Assembly: GCF_004210375.1 (NCBI RefSeq)
Contig: NC_134834.1
Coordinates: 146,229,009 to 146,293,008 of the forward strand
Source: Tachypleus tridentatus
Lineage: Eukaryota > Arthropoda > Merostomata > Xiphosura > Limulidae
Reading direction: 5' to 3'
Length of the DNA stretch: 64,000 nt
This document shows, piece by piece, positions 1 through 12,610 of this stretch. Numbering within the stretch: position 1 is the first letter of the stretch; every line of letters starts with the position of its first letter. Position numbers and translations under genes: made by a program. Under the pieces are notes generated by a model. That model saw only the letters and a program-made list of their open reading frames with translations. It ran no database searches and was not told where the DNA came from.

Positions 1-241
1 TCAGATGTGTGCAAATGATGTTCTTAGCTAGTTAGTTTCGTCAATTTGTTATTAACCTGTTATTTATTGACCTGTCATTGTGTCGTCTTATAGTATAACA
101 AACCCACTTTCGATAGGTCACAGTTGTACAAGTGCTACTGTACATTGAAGCAGTCAGTGTTGGACTCGAAATTCCTGTGCAAAGTATTTCAACCTAATTA
201 TCTATTGAGTTCTTTTTATTAACTATAAGCTTGATACTTAC

Positions 242-372
242 CCTGATATCTAGCAAGATATCAGTGACATCCAGGTTCTCAGGATCCTTTGTTTGAATAA
301 ATGTTTCTGCACTGACCACTGCGATGTTTCTAGAGGTCGCTATTCGCTGCAGCTCAATCAGTCCGTTTAGTC
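242..372 (-). CDS. Gene B exon 4: ATD, last exon inside the window
   Basis: 131 bp. Reads LNGLIELQRIATSRNIAVVS and ends DVTDILLDIR before donor GTAAGT. Acceptor ATTATTAG. Exon 5 must lie left of the window. Confidence 0.88.
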
Positions 373-3300
373 CTAATAATACATCTAGCTCTACAGTTCA
401 CATGTTTACTACCAATTTGAAAAATATCAACTCTTGACACTAATAAAGATCGTCATTACAATATAACAAAGATACAAAAAACAAATATACCGTCGCCTTT
501 GTGAGAATTTTTTCAGAAGAATAGACAGAGAGCAAACATGCAATCTATATTTTATCTTATCTTCCGAAGATAAAAGATACACCTTCTTGGTCTTAAAATT
601 ATGCTTCAAAATTCTGATTAATTGTCATGAACAATTTGTATAGCATTGCATAAAGATAGTGAAACATAAGAGTTTCTTATGCTTCATAACGAGTTTAGAA
701 ACTAATGTTATTTAATGAGTGACAAGTTTCATGTACATTGTAGCCATTTTGACGATCAGAATAATTGTTATCAAAATATACGAAATATAAGTAAGCACAA
801 TGTTAAATCTTTCGTTTCTTCAAGAATATTTCAATTTTCTGTAAATTTCTTTGTCAGTAACGTAGCTAATATGTTGAGTAGTAATCTGTGTTCATTATTG
901 GTTTTCACTTTGTACACCAGATCTTCGTCACTGAGATTCGTTTAGCTTGTACTGTAGCGATGTTTTGTCTGAATAATACGAAAGTTTCAATACGTAGTGA
1001 GGTTAGCTACTTGACAGGGGAAGTTTTAGTGCGCGAGGATATACGCAGATGCTGAAAACAAAATAAATTCCAGTTTTTACGAAGATGTGGAAATGTGATT
1101 TGGTCATTTCTTAACTCGTGTTATGAGACTTGAGTTTATGATCGAATCTCGAACTAGATTCAATGTTGACTTTTTTCCTAACAATCGCTGTTTCATCTCT
1201 CAAATTAACGAAAAACTGTTTGATACGTTTACTAAGTTATTGCTAAAAGCAAAGGGTAGGAAAAAACGACTTGTGCGAATTGTATATATATATATATATG
1301 GAACAAAAATAACTTATACTGTAATATTAATTTAATGTATCTTTAAGAGTCCTTGACAGAGTCGTAGCTAGGTATTGAGAAACGGGCCTGTGTCCCGATT
1401 CTATTTGACAATGCCCTGAATCTCCGGTTAGTGTTTTGAAAAAGTGCAATAGAAATCCATGGTCAACATCATACTGGGGAACTAAAACTTCCCGCACCTA
1501 TGGGCTCGAACCTCAAATCTTTTAAGTGTCCATTGATGTCTCTGATCTTTGTGATACTAAGACCCATTTTCGTAAAAGAGAATACAGATCTTCACGTAGT
1601 TGAGTGTCCGAAATGTGAGGCCTACTTGCACTTTCCTATGATTAAGATCTGTTTACAGCTCCGAATAGCTATAGCTTACTTCCACTCATAATGTTTGAGG
1701 CTTAGTTGCGTACTGTAATGTATGAGACCTACGTGCAGTCCATAGTGTTTGTGGTCTATTTGCGCTCTCTAATATCTAAAGTCTACTTACACTACCTAAT
1801 GTTTGAGGCCTACTTGCACTACTTAATGTTTAAGACCTACTAACACTCAATAATGTTCGAAGCCTATTTGCACTATCTAATGTTTGAATGCTACTAACAC
1901 CCCCTAATATTTAAGGTGGCCAACTTGCACCACTTAATGTTTGACGCCTACCTATACCCCCTAATGTTTAAGGTTTACTTTCACTTCATAATAGTACCTT
2001 TCGTTTTCTTGGTTCTTCCTAATGAAGTTATTTTCAATTAATATATAATTTTGAAAATAAGACTAATGTTAAATATTATTAACATTCCTATGTGCTATGC
2101 ACTTTTATATTTATTTGTACAAACTATTAAACTTTAAAGTTTAAGGGTAAATATTCTTTTTTTTGTTAGAAACATTTTCATCTGAAGTGAATAAAATTAG
2201 CCTTACCGTAATCCGTGCTTTCTGCTATAACAGCAATAGCTTTCCATTTAAACTTCAGCATGAAGGTGGTCAAAGCTGCCATCTGGAAACTGTCAGGGGG
2301 CGTCATTTTGATTAAAGAAGGATAAGGAGACTGACCAGCTTGGGTAAACGATAGGGTAGGGTCTGTTGCAGTGGGAGCCAGATGAGGTACTCGAAGATTT
2401 CCTATTGGGGAGTGGGCGACTTTAATGTGGGTGGAACTACTGGGCCCTATGATCGTTACTACGTTCTGTTCCAAGAGGTAACAAGCTAACGAAAAATAAG
2501 AAACAAATAGTTCAATGCATTCTGATGGTGATTGAAGCAAGTCCTTTAATGTGCATATTTGAAGATCTTTTCATTGACTACAAACAAAACAGGTTTTAAC
2601 AGTAGAAGTATATAAACCGCCCAATAATAAAATATTCCTTTCAGCCAATTGCACGACTTGTCTCATTGCTTTTAATCCATCTATATAATCTCATTGTTTC
2701 TGTATGTTAGAGAGTGAACATAATTAGTTCCAGATATACACCTCGTTTTCAGGCAAACATAGAGAAGGAAAAACGAATGCATCCAATTGGTTAAATGGAA
2801 ATATAATATATCTTAGTTAAAATGTGGAATAAAAAATACGGGAAAAGTTAAATTGAAAGTGAGTAAGGCAACAACACGTGGACAACGTTTCGACAAAATA
2901 CCTTTTATTGTCTCGATGAAGAATATTTGAACAAAAGTTTGATTGCTAATTTTTCTTTTCCTTTTAATGATATTTTTCCTTCCAAATATTATGACACTGT
3001 TGTTGTAGTTATTACACAGAACAGTGCTTGTTGTATAAACTATTAATGTGATATTTTTGTATAACTATTTGGCTTAACACAAAATCGAATCTTGGATCAA
3101 CAGAAATTTTCTCCATTAATACACGCATTATATTATTAAGTACGGGAATATTTAATAGTAGCGATCGACAAGGTTTCCAAATAATTTATGCTGCAAAACA
3201 ACAACAACACCTTATTCAATTCCGAAGCGGAAAATCGGTTATTAAAAGTATTGGTTACAATATACAATACTGTGCAAAACTGTTAAGTCAGAAATTAGAT

Positions 3301-6300
3301 TTCAGGCTATTTTCAAAGAACAGTGGAGGGTCAAACATTGAAAGTTTATTAATCTTCATATTTAGTACAACAGAAACTCTGTAGAATCCTTTACAAATAA
3401 TAGACAAATCACTAGATATGCTTTAATAGTACTTGTGCCAGTCTATTATTCCATCTATTTTGTAAATATCAGCCAAAAAATACCCTAAACGATCGTGCTG
3501 CCTTCCTCATGTTTCATGATAGGTGTTATGTAATGAGGTAAGTATCCTTAACCTTTCTTCCACCGGACGTATATAACCCACGCTTTGAACCAAATATTTG
3601 AAACTTGGACTCATCCATCCATAACATCTTTTTCCAATCATCAACAGTTCAGTTTTATGCTTTTTTAAAACAAATTTCAGTCTCTTGACAATATTTGAAG
3701 ATCGAAGTGAGAGTTTTTAACTGCTACACGACCAAATAAAATTTTAATGGAAAATAGGAAGCATTAGTTATAAGTAGAATTGTTATGAGAAGTATCCAAT
3801 AAATGATGAAATAAAAAGTACAAAAGATTTCATTTAACCATTTATTTTGTTTTGGATACCTATAGCAATTTGAAGAATATTCAATGATCCCTGCTTTCCG
3901 TCAAAGTTTTAAATTTTTGTTTCCTATTATATCACGTTAAGCGACGTAGTTGAGTTATACCCATCACTTTACGGCACTGAGACAAAACGTAGTATCTCAA
4001 ATTAGGTTATTTTGTTTTAGAATGTTTGTGCGAAAGCTACATAAGGGATACTTATTTGGGCACGATCGTCCCTAATTTTGAGCTCTTAGATTAGAGGGAA
4101 GGCAGATTATCCATGGTACCCACCTACAGACCTTAGGTTTCTGTTGACGAGAAACCGACTTGAAGTAAAAATGTATTCTAAAGACAGTTAACAAAGAGGT
4201 TAACCTGAAGATAACCTCAGAAGGTCGAAAAGTTGTTCTGTACTCATTAAAGTGCTAATACCCATACCAGCCGTCTTGAGAATACAGATCTTAGGTTACT
4301 CTACATGTCATTCTTAAAGTGTACTCACGCAGTTCTGTAGCAACAGGCCTGGCATGGCCTAGCGCGTTAAGGCGTGCGCTTCGTAATCTGAGAGTCGCGG
4401 GTTCGCGCCCGTGTCGCACCAAACATGCTCGCCCTCCCAGCCGTGGGGGCGTTATAATGTGACGGTCAATCCCACTATTCGTTGGTAAAAGAGTAGCCCA
4501 AGAGTTGGTGGTGGGTGGTGATGACTAGCTGCCTTCCCTCTAGTCTTACACTGCTAAATTAGGGACGGCTAGCACAGATAGCCCTCGAGTAGCTTTGTGC
4601 GAAATTCCAAAAAAAAAAAACTGTAGCAACAATACGCGAAATGAACATGGTAACCATTAGACCACGCCTGGCCCTCACAACTTTTAAGATCAAATATTAG
4701 GATGATAAAATTTAATTTTGTCTCGTGTCATATATTATACCATTTCAGATCATGGGGATTATTAGGGTCATTTCTACAAGAAGTAAGTTACCCAAGATTG
4801 ACAAAGTGACTTATTGCTCAGACTGATAATTTTGTTAACCCGCTGAACATCAGACAGATATTTCACGTCGGGTCGAACAACCTCTTCATTTTAACCTTTC
4901 ATAACCTACTTTATTACAGGGAAGCTGCTGGTTTAATAAGTAGCGCGTTCACTGTTGTATAGTGGCATCGATTATAAAAAGGTATTATGTTCAAATTTAC
5001 AGTCTCTTAAAAACTAATTTTCCTGGGCGAATAAAATTTCACGAGGAGCATAGTGAGATCCACAAGTTTTATTCAGAAAACTTTGAACATGGGATAAAGT
5101 GTTTGAAAACTATATTTTACTGCAAACTAGCATTATTTTACTTATTTCGTTTGTGTGTTTTCTAACAATAAGATATTTGTAATATAAATGAGTTGTATGT
5201 TGATGTGAAGGACCACGAGGATGTGATCAAAATGTTATTAGTTTTACTTTGGTCAAAAGGCAACAAAGCGAAATTAGATGCCAACTTCCTTACAAGTGCC
5301 CTAAATATGTTCAAACAATCCATCTTTTTGAGGTAACTAGCGCCCAAAATATGTTAGTTGTTCTGAGTGGTCACCTTTATATACGGATATTGTTAAAACA
5401 TCCTGTTGGTCCAGTAAATGGAAGAGGTACAGCCCAAAGACTTGACTTGCCACCAACGACAACGTAGAAATTTTGAGGAGCAGGAATCTACTTTTTAGGA
5501 AGTAAAGGTTTCAGACAGCTTGAATGGGTTGTGAGGGAAACTTTGTTTCAATGTACAGCGCTAATGTCAAGGTACAAGTACTTTACATAGATACAGGAAA
5601 GTACGTATGTTTGTTTTTTTATTTATGCACAAAGCTACACGAGGGCTATCTGCGCTAGACGTGTCCCTAATGTAGCAGCATAAGACTAGAGGGAAGGCAA
5701 CTAGTCATCATCACCCACCGCCAACTCTTGGGCTACTCTTTTACCAACGAATAGTGGGATTAATCGTACCCTTATAACGTCACAACGGCTGAAAGGGCGA
5801 GCATGTTTGGAGTGACGGGGATTCAAATCCGCGACACTCAGATTACGAGTCGAGTTCCTTAACCACCTGGCCATGCCAGTTCTACGTATATACACAGTGA
5901 GGAACAAAAAAGTCACTTGACTGGATATTATTTAAAGTTTCACAAAGGCATCATAGTACTCGGACGTGTTAGTAAAGTGGAGCAATATTTGTTTGTTTTA
6001 TTGAATTTCGTATAAATCTATCGATATTAACAGTCCCTAATTTTAATAATAATAATAGTAATGAAAGACAAGAGGGAAGGCAACTAGTTATCACCACCCA
6101 CCGACAACTCTTGGGCTACTCTTTTATCAACGAATAGGAGGATTGACCATCATATCATAGTGCCCCTGATATATGAGGGGGCGAGCACGTTCGATTACAG
6201 GTTTCGATCTCGTGATTTCTAGATTGCAAGTTGAGCGTTCTAACCATCAGACCGTAGCAGAACACACTAATAAGACACTAAAGTTCAAAGCTTTTTACTT

Positions 6301-9273
6301 TAGTCGACAGCGTGTCGTTAAGGGTGGTGAATAACCCTTGCCCATTGAGGTTTCGTCAGTTTCATTATGTATTAAATATGTCTAAAAATCAACTTTCGGA
6401 CAGAAGAAACTCGTTTTCATCTTAGTGGATATATCCACTCAAGAAATGCTATATTCCGTTATCTTTGAAAGAGTTGTCATGAACAAGTGGTTATGGAGCT
6501 TGACTCGCAACCTGAGTGTCGCGGATTTGAATCCTTGTTCCACCAAGACATTTTTGTTTTTTTTTTAGCTAAGTGATGGAAAGTGTGTTATTGAAACCAA
6601 AACAACTTTTATGAAGTTTGAATTCGCAGGTTTTGGTAATAACGAATGACGAAAATCGTATTGAACATCTATTGTGGTATTTATCCAAACTCTCTTTAAC
6701 AACACTTATGATTCTCAACGTGCCTGGGATAAAATTTAACTTTGTTAAGACAAATAGGTTTTGAAATATACTAAACTGAAACATTGAGTTTTTTTTATAA
6801 TAACCCTGTTTTTGATACAAATGGACTACAATAACAACACTATTGATGTACCAAACCAGTTTTGCCGATCGTTTAGAAATAGTGTTGGGTCATAAATGAC
6901 AACTTGGAAACAATGCTGCGACACAACTGAACATTTCGGACCACTTTTAAAAGAAATCTTGCTAGGTAATCGAAATTTATCATGATATCATGTTATCAAG
7001 AAAACTCGTAAAAATTAAATATCTCGTTGTAAAACGTAAAACGGATATCATGAGCACTCATAGGTTTGATTGAGGTTTTTCGTATACATGTTGTCAACTT
7101 TCTTGGTTTAGTTTTACGAAAATTTAAACAAACTGATAAAGTTCTTTATTAAATGAACTTCTATTATAACATGGTCTGGTTAGGGGGTGTTCGACTTGCA
7201 ATCTGTGGATTGCGATTCGAAACACCGTCACTGAGCATGCTCAGCCCTTTTAGTCATGGGGGCGGTATAATGTTACAGGCAGTACTATTTTTTGTTGGTA
7301 AAAGAGTAACCCATGAGTTGGCGGAGGGTAGTATTGACTATATCTGTCTTTCCTCTAGTCTATCATTGCTCAATTAGGAACGGCTAGCTCAAATAGTCCT
7401 CGTGTATCTTTGCGCAAAATTAAAACGAAACTTGCAAAAGAATTTTTGAAAGAACCAACGCTTAAGAAAACATTACATATTTTTTTTATTACTGTCATTT
7501 ATATATGCACATATTATAACTGCATAGCTTAAATTGTCTAAGTACCATTTAATTGGGAAAGAAAAAACCTTAGTTACCGACGGGGTCCATCGGTTTTAGG
7601 AAAATGCTTTAAACTAATTGTGCATGAAATTTCCCGTGGATCCATAATTCTGTTACGGTGCCAGTTATGAGTCAGTTAAGGATGTAAATAAAACTATTAT
7701 CAATACTCCAGCTAACCCCACGACATATATTAGATAAAAATATCTGTAACAAATAAAAACACAGGATTATAACAACAATGGTTAAGGTTTGAACATAAAA
7801 TTGCCAAATATTTTGCAATATGTGAACTTTTTGTATCAAGAGATTGGTTTTAAAACAATTTGGTAATTTGAGGATTAACATATTTTAGCGTGGTAACCAT
7901 TTTTTTCTTTTGTTGTTGTTAAATCGTAGCTGACTTTATCAAATACCTATTTACGAAACAGTCTTAAAATTTGCATATAGTAATAGAGAATTGATAACGG
8001 TTTACTGTTTTGAAGAATGTTAAACTTCGAATTTTCCGTTATATTGGTGAGTAGAGCCAAGCGGGTATCCGGAAGTATTGTTGGGTCATTGTTGACGTCA
8101 TCTACTGCCAGTTCTCCCGCCAAAAGATTCCACGTATTGGTTGCTCGAAAAATGATCCCTGTGTGTTAAATAGCCGTTGTTAATATAACTAATAAAAACA
8201 GGCAAATTTTTCAATTATCAATTGTCAACAGTAAATTAACTTGGTGATTAACTCGTATTGTGATCGTATTTATATTTTGTTGCTATTATACCAATTATTG
8301 TTTCAAACAAATTTCCTCATTTACTTAGGCCAACATTTATATATCTTGAACTCTGTGGTTACTATGAAGTGGATTTTTCTGTCTGAAAAGTAGTTATTGC
8401 GCCTGGAGCCTAAATGGCCAGATCAGAGACCCTCGGATCCGTATTTTGCTCGACACGCAATCTGCGAATCGCGGGTTTAAATCTCTGTCAAACATATTTG
8501 TCCTTTTAGACGAGGACGCATCATAATGTGACCGCCACAGTCTGCCTCAGTTACTACGAATAAGTCTTGACTACCTTGTTTTATTTCAATTTTACGTCTG
8601 CTGGTGAATTTTCTTGTTTTCAGGAACTATTCCGGATTGATTAATTAACTTATTTCCACAAACGCTGAAGGAACTTTGAATACTATTTTCCCTCACCTTA
8701 TGTTTGTAACAAATATCACATTGTTTGCATAAGATTAAGATAGAAATATTTCATAAAAAAAAATTAAAATTGATTGAAAGTTACAATGGACAGTGCCTAT
8801 CCAATCAACACGAGAAGGAAAAAAAAAAACTCGTTTAATGATTTTGTTTACTTGTTAAGTACAAAGCTACAAAAGGAATTATGTGTGCTTTGCCCACAAC
8901 GAGTATCGAAACTATTTTTAACGTTATAAACCCTCAGACTTATCACGAAGCCACTGGGTAAACTCTCGATTAATGGAAAGATAAAATAAATTCATTTAAT
9001 TACACAGTATAATGAACCTTAATTTTGCAGAACAAACGATACTGTATAGTTTCATTCTAGATCTCAATTTCGACCATAAAGCTTTTCTTTACGCTACAAA
9101 TAGTATATTTTATTGGAAATAATAAGTTTTATTATCTTAAAAATAAATTTACATATAATGTTACTATTTATGTGTGTAATACTCTTACCGATTGTGATCT
9201 GAGAAGGAACAACAGCACTGACTTCAAACCTGAAAATAATCCACACCAGAAATGCTATATGTTTGAACTTCAT
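242..9273 (-). CDS. Gene B (5' part): second ionotropic glutamate receptor, paralogue of gene A
   Basis: Four coding exons encode a signal peptide and about 200 residues of an iGluR amino-terminal domain, then the gene leaves the window at its left edge. Exon 2 gives GIIFRATN...LAVDDVNND...LPDTRLALL and aligns with gene A exon 2. Exon 3 carries GPSSSTHIK, PTATDPTLS and MTPPDSFQ; by eye a little over half its residues match gene A. Exon 4 gives NGLIELQRIA. All junction phases equal those of gene A (1, 1, 1, 0), and exons 3 and 4 have identical lengths in both genes (279 and 131 bp). It lies head to tail about 15.7 kb downstream of gene A. Ligand and pore domains are outside the window, so its competence cannot be judged. 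Confidence 0.88.
373..2206 (-). other. Gene B intron 3
   Basis: Bounded by exons 4 and 3. Holds the 27-bp minisatellite; otherwise AT-rich sequence in which I recognise nothing. Small reading frames here are chance. Confidence 0.85.
1600..1996. repeat. 27-bp minisatellite, degenerate
   Basis: About 14 units of a GTTTGAGGCCTACTTGCACT-type sequence, with clear unit starts at 1801, 1828, 1855 and 1882. Lies in intron 3 of gene B. Confidence 0.85.
2207..2485 (-). CDS. Gene B exon 3: ATD core
   Basis: 279 bp, phase 1 both sides. Contains IIGPSSSTHIKVAHS, HLAPTATDPTLS, MTPPDSFQ and AESTDYG. Acceptor TTTCGTTAG, donor GTAAGG. Same length as gene A exon 3. Confidence 0.92.
4131..4290. repeat. Related, rearranged copy of the foldback family
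   Basis: Carries CTGAAGATAACCTCAGAAGG and the tail CCCATACCAGCCGTCTTGAG seen near 24187-24304. Just before it is the inverse of that family's outer tail (GACTTGAAGTAAAAATG). Confidence 0.6.
4346..4620 (+). mobile_element. SINE-1 copy, GCGCGTTAAGG subfamily, full length
   Basis: tRNA-like head with box A-type GGCCTAGCGCGTTAAGG and box B GGGTTCGCGCC, then the body with GACGGTCAATCCCACTATTC and the GCGAAATTCC end plus A-tail. Confidence 0.9.
5610..5880 (-). mobile_element. SINE-1 copy, near full length
   Basis: Reverse-strand copy from a T-rich tail to CTGGCCATGCCAG, with the AGGGAAGGCA and GGGCTACTCTTTTACCAACG body motifs. Confidence 0.88.
6031..6260 (-). mobile_element. SINE-1 copy, diverged
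   Basis: Body motifs (AGAGGGAAGGCAACTAGTTA, CTCTTTTATCAACGAATAG) and a worn tRNA-like head. Confidence 0.75.
6486..6551 (+). mobile_element. SINE-1 head fragment
   Basis: Only the tRNA-like head is present (GCTTGACTCGCAACCTGAG, GGATTTGAATCC, CACCAAGA); the body is missing. Confidence 0.55.
7170..7434 (+). mobile_element. SINE-1 copy, diverged
   Basis: Head TCGACTTGCAATCTG, body GTTGGTAAAAGAGTAACCC and end CTTTGCGCAAAATT. Confidence 0.82.
8006..8158 (-). CDS. Gene B exon 2: start of ATD
   Basis: 153 bp, phase 1 both sides. Reads IIFRATNTWNLLAGELAVDD and VNNDPTILPDTRLALLTN, aligning with gene A exon 2 (VDDINNSSSILPDTQLIPLV). Acceptor ACACACAG; donor GTAAAC follows an Asn codon plus one A. 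Confidence 0.82.
8444..8547 (+). mobile_element. SINE-1 fragment
   Basis: Worn head and start of body (CTCGACACGCAATCTGCG, CGGGTTTAAATC, CATCATAATGTGACCG). Confidence 0.5.
8843..8958 (-). mobile_element. SINE-2 copy (second tRNA-derived family)
   Basis: Reverse motifs CTTTGCCCACAACGAGTATC and ACGTTATAAACCCTCAGACT; in the sense strand the family reads GTGGCACAGCGGTATGTCTG with box B-like GGTTTCGATACCC. Confidence 0.65.
9189..9273 (-). CDS. Gene B exon 1: signal peptide
   Basis: Reads MKFKHIAFLVWIIFRFEVSA, then VVPSQITI and a split Gly codon, followed by donor GTAAGAG. Phase 1, matching gene A exon 1, which ends KVKIG. An in-frame ATG 12 bp upstream (9285, MIAK) could be the real start; the inner one gives the tidier signal peptide. 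Confidence 0.8.
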
Positions 9274-10582
9274 TTTTGCTATCAATTAAGTTATTAGAAG
9301 ACACAACTACAGATTAAAGGTGTAAAATCACAAGCTTTGGTAACCATAAATTGTTAAGTCGTCTTCGTCAGTTTTCTCAGGGCTCACTTCATATAAGCTT
9401 CGGAACGGAATTACGCATGCTCGTAACTTTTGTTACGGCGTATTGGGATTTTTGTGGTGGTCTTGGTTACATCGCCAAACTTTTTTGTCTTTTACTATAA
9501 AGTTATGCCCAGTATACTCACTAGGTGGCGCTTAAGAGATGGCTTACACCTTCAGAATAATATATTGTGTTCACTGTGAGGACAGTGACAAAAGAAAAAT
9601 CATATATGTATATATATATCACGTAGTATATAAAGAACAAGACCCGACGTTTCTTTATGTTTTATTGTTAGTACTCATATTCATACAATTCTGTTTAGAA
9701 GTTAATTTTAATTCTTATACAACAATTTTTCATTTATTTTCTCTGAAATTTTTTGCCGTATTTAATGGCCGGTGGAAAAATCAATTTGAGAGCTCGGCTT
9801 TGCGTACTAAGATACTTGCACGTTTGTGATGTAGTGGTCACCGTCACGCAATTTTGAGTTTAAACAGAACTTTAGTGTCAATGATATGCGGCCAATAAAG
9901 TAATGGAACAATTGCCAATTTACTGAAGCACAGTAAAAGTTAAGACTGTTATGTATTGGTTTCACGTTGAGTATGAAGGCAATCTCTTACAAGTTGACGT
10001 TACAAAAATCATTTCTTTTATGTAACAGTGCACTTTCCAATATGTAGTAAAGCTGTTTACGTTAATGATAAAATATTAACATATTCGTAAATTGAACTGT
10101 TGTCTCTACTGATGTAGTAAAATAGTGGGCACACTTTTCAAGAAATGTTGAAACTTTTACACTTTTTATATACATTCTTAATGAAGACTTTTGATGTATC
10201 AACTATTTTTAAGACACCTCAAAATGGTAAGTTTAACTTAATACTGATTTGTTTTACAAGTTAATTTAAATGTTAAAAAGTCATTATCTATGAACTTGTA
10301 TATGTATAGATTTCTCAATATATATTGAATTCAAATGAAGGCTTAGCCATCCATTGAATTTTTTTCTAAGATTTAGTTACTAAGTGAATCTCTGTTCAGC
10401 ATATTTTTTTCACTCTATACTATAGAAATTAAATCATGACTTAGCTGTTTGTACAAGTTTATTTTCAAAATTCAATGATTGTACAGGCTTGTTTATTTTT
10501 CAAACTGAGTGGTTGTACAGCCATATTTTCCATATTCGGTATGTGTGTATGCTTATTTTCAAAAGTAAGTGTTCATATAGAA

Positions 10583-10812
10583 ATTCCGAGGGTCGCGGGT
10601 TCGAATCCCCGTCGCACCAAACATACTCGCCCTTTCAGTCATGGGGGCGTTATAATGTTACGGTCAATCCCACTATTCATTGGTAAAAGAGTAGCCCAAG
10701 AGTTGGCGGTGGGTGGTGATGACTAGCTGCCTTCCCTCTAATCTTAGACTGTTAAATTAAAGATGGCTAACGCAGATAGCCCTCGTGTAGCTTTGTGCGA
10801 AATTCAGAACAA
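10583..10812 (+). mobile_element. SINE-1 copy, 5'-truncated
   Basis: Begins at the GGGTCGCGGGTTCGAATCC part of the head and runs to GCGAAATTC. Confidence 0.88.
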
Positions 10813-11166
10813 ACCAAGCCATCATTTAATAAACGTTTGGACAGAATTATTCATCCAGTGGATATTTCTTCAAACCTTTTTTACGAATAATCGTTAAGAG
10901 CTGGATTTCTTAGCAGACTTATTATTCATTACTTGCTCGTAATTAATATTTACCTTTTTCTTCTTTTTTATAAAATCTTCTTGTCCACTAGATCAGTATA
11001 AATCCTAAAAAGCATTTTGATATTCATTGAGATATGCTTATCCTTATTATGTTTCTTCGTATTTGATTAATTATTGAATACTTTATTCTCTACATAGTTA
11101 GCGTATTACACTGCTGAACGTATATTCTGTGGTTTAATTACCGTTACCGCTAATAAAAAGGTGCTT

Positions 11167-11310
11167 TGCCATGGGTGCGTCATAACAGTGAAAGCCAAAT
11201 CCCACTATTCTATCTGCCCAAAAATGTCCATAGTTGGCAGTGGATGGTGGTTTTTAACTTCTGGTTTATCACTTCAAAAGTACTGAAAACTGGCGCAGAC
11301 AGTCCTTGCA
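11167..11310 (+). mobile_element. SINE-1 remnant, old
   Basis: Weak match to the body (CCATGGGTGCGTCATAACAG, AAATCCCACTATTC, TTGGCAGTGGATGGTGG). Confidence 0.4.
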
Positions 11311-12424
11311 CAATTTTTTATGATAAATACAACAAATATAAATTTTCTTATTCAACTGTGGTTTGTTTAGGAGGAGACACTGAATATATGTCAAAAATTA
11401 TCATTTCAGTCCTTTTAACACTTTGTGTTCATCCAGCACATAGGTTAGTCATAAAGTTACAGTATCTTTTTCACACTTTTGCAAATTTTCAATGTAGAAT
11501 GGTTCCAGACATTGCAAATAGAAGCACTTGTTCAATGAAAACCTGTACCATAAAGTGTGACGTTTCTTCGCGTATTTTTATTCATTTTTTACTCTGTTTA
11601 CCACCTAATACCCAAGAAAGATCGAATACACTGATTTTGAATATGTAAGTGAGAACATAGTAAGATTACCGGAAAATAATGTCGTTTATTTTTCCATATA
11701 CAGTAAAAGATATTTTTAAAGAAAAGTATTTATTTTTCAGTAAATTACATATCCTCCATTAATATTAATGACAATTTGTCATCTTCCATTTTCTCGTTAA
11801 CAGAAGGAAACGTCCTTTGAGACAAAGAATTCTGCGAGACCAGTTTGATGTGATCAATATTTATTTGGAACCCAAACTCTTCGTCTATCCACCTTCTTAA
11901 TCTGTTTAAGGACTCTTAATCACGAGACCAAGAGGACTTACGTTTTTGTAAGAACTGTTGGATGGTTTTACTGGGGTCTGACTCAACCTATGGCCTCATT
12001 GTCAAACACTACTGGTGTTTCTGAATAATGGTAATCTGAGAGATCAAAATCACCTACACTTTCTGAACCACAGCTGGTTATTGCGGGCACTGAAAGCATC
12101 TTCATAAACCCACAACTTTTTACTTGCCATTTTGCATTTATGAAAGTTACGGAGCATGCAATGTCCAGTGTGATTCTAGTTAGGAATATGGTCAGTGATT
12201 TTTTCTAAATGGAGAAAACTAGTCTTATTGATAGAAATTTGATAAACAAGGTCTAAATCAAATTCACCTGAAAAGAAACGAAAGTATTTAATTAGAAACA
12301 TTTGAAGTTAAGGTGACAAAAACATCATTATTTTCTGATACTCCTAATATCAGTTGAAATTCTTCACGAAACATGAAGCATCAGTTAGTTAGAATGCTTT
12401 AACTAATGAATGGAGTGTGGTTTA

Positions 12425-12610
12425 GTTTTTAACGTATCGGATTGAGGATTCGAGAGATTTGACTTGGAGATGTTATGTTACGAAACACCCTTCTCACTTT
12501 CAGCTGACAGAGCATTATAAGATCGAGTACCGGTCAATCTCGCTATTCTATTAAAAGTGCCTAATTCGGGAGGAGGGTGCTTCTGGCTGATCGCTATCCT
12601 TCTGGTTTCA
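12425..12610 (+). mobile_element. SINE-1 remnant, very old
   Basis: Scattered matches only (GGATTGAGGATTCGAGAG, ACCGGTCAATCTCGCTATTC). Low certainty. Confidence 0.3.

Larger units (their letters stand above)
2486..8005 (-). other. Gene B intron 2
   Basis: 5.5 kb with five SINE-1 copies or fragments and a foldback-family copy. 2580-4130 holds nothing I recognise. Confidence 0.82.
8159..9188 (-). other. Gene B intron 1
   Basis: 1 kb with a SINE-1 fragment and a SINE-2 copy; no other structure seen. Confidence 0.8.

Noticed and set aside
11166-11648. 160-codon plus-strand open frame in the intergenic region
   Set aside because: Its first third overlaps an old SINE-1 remnant, and the rest shows no recognisable motif.
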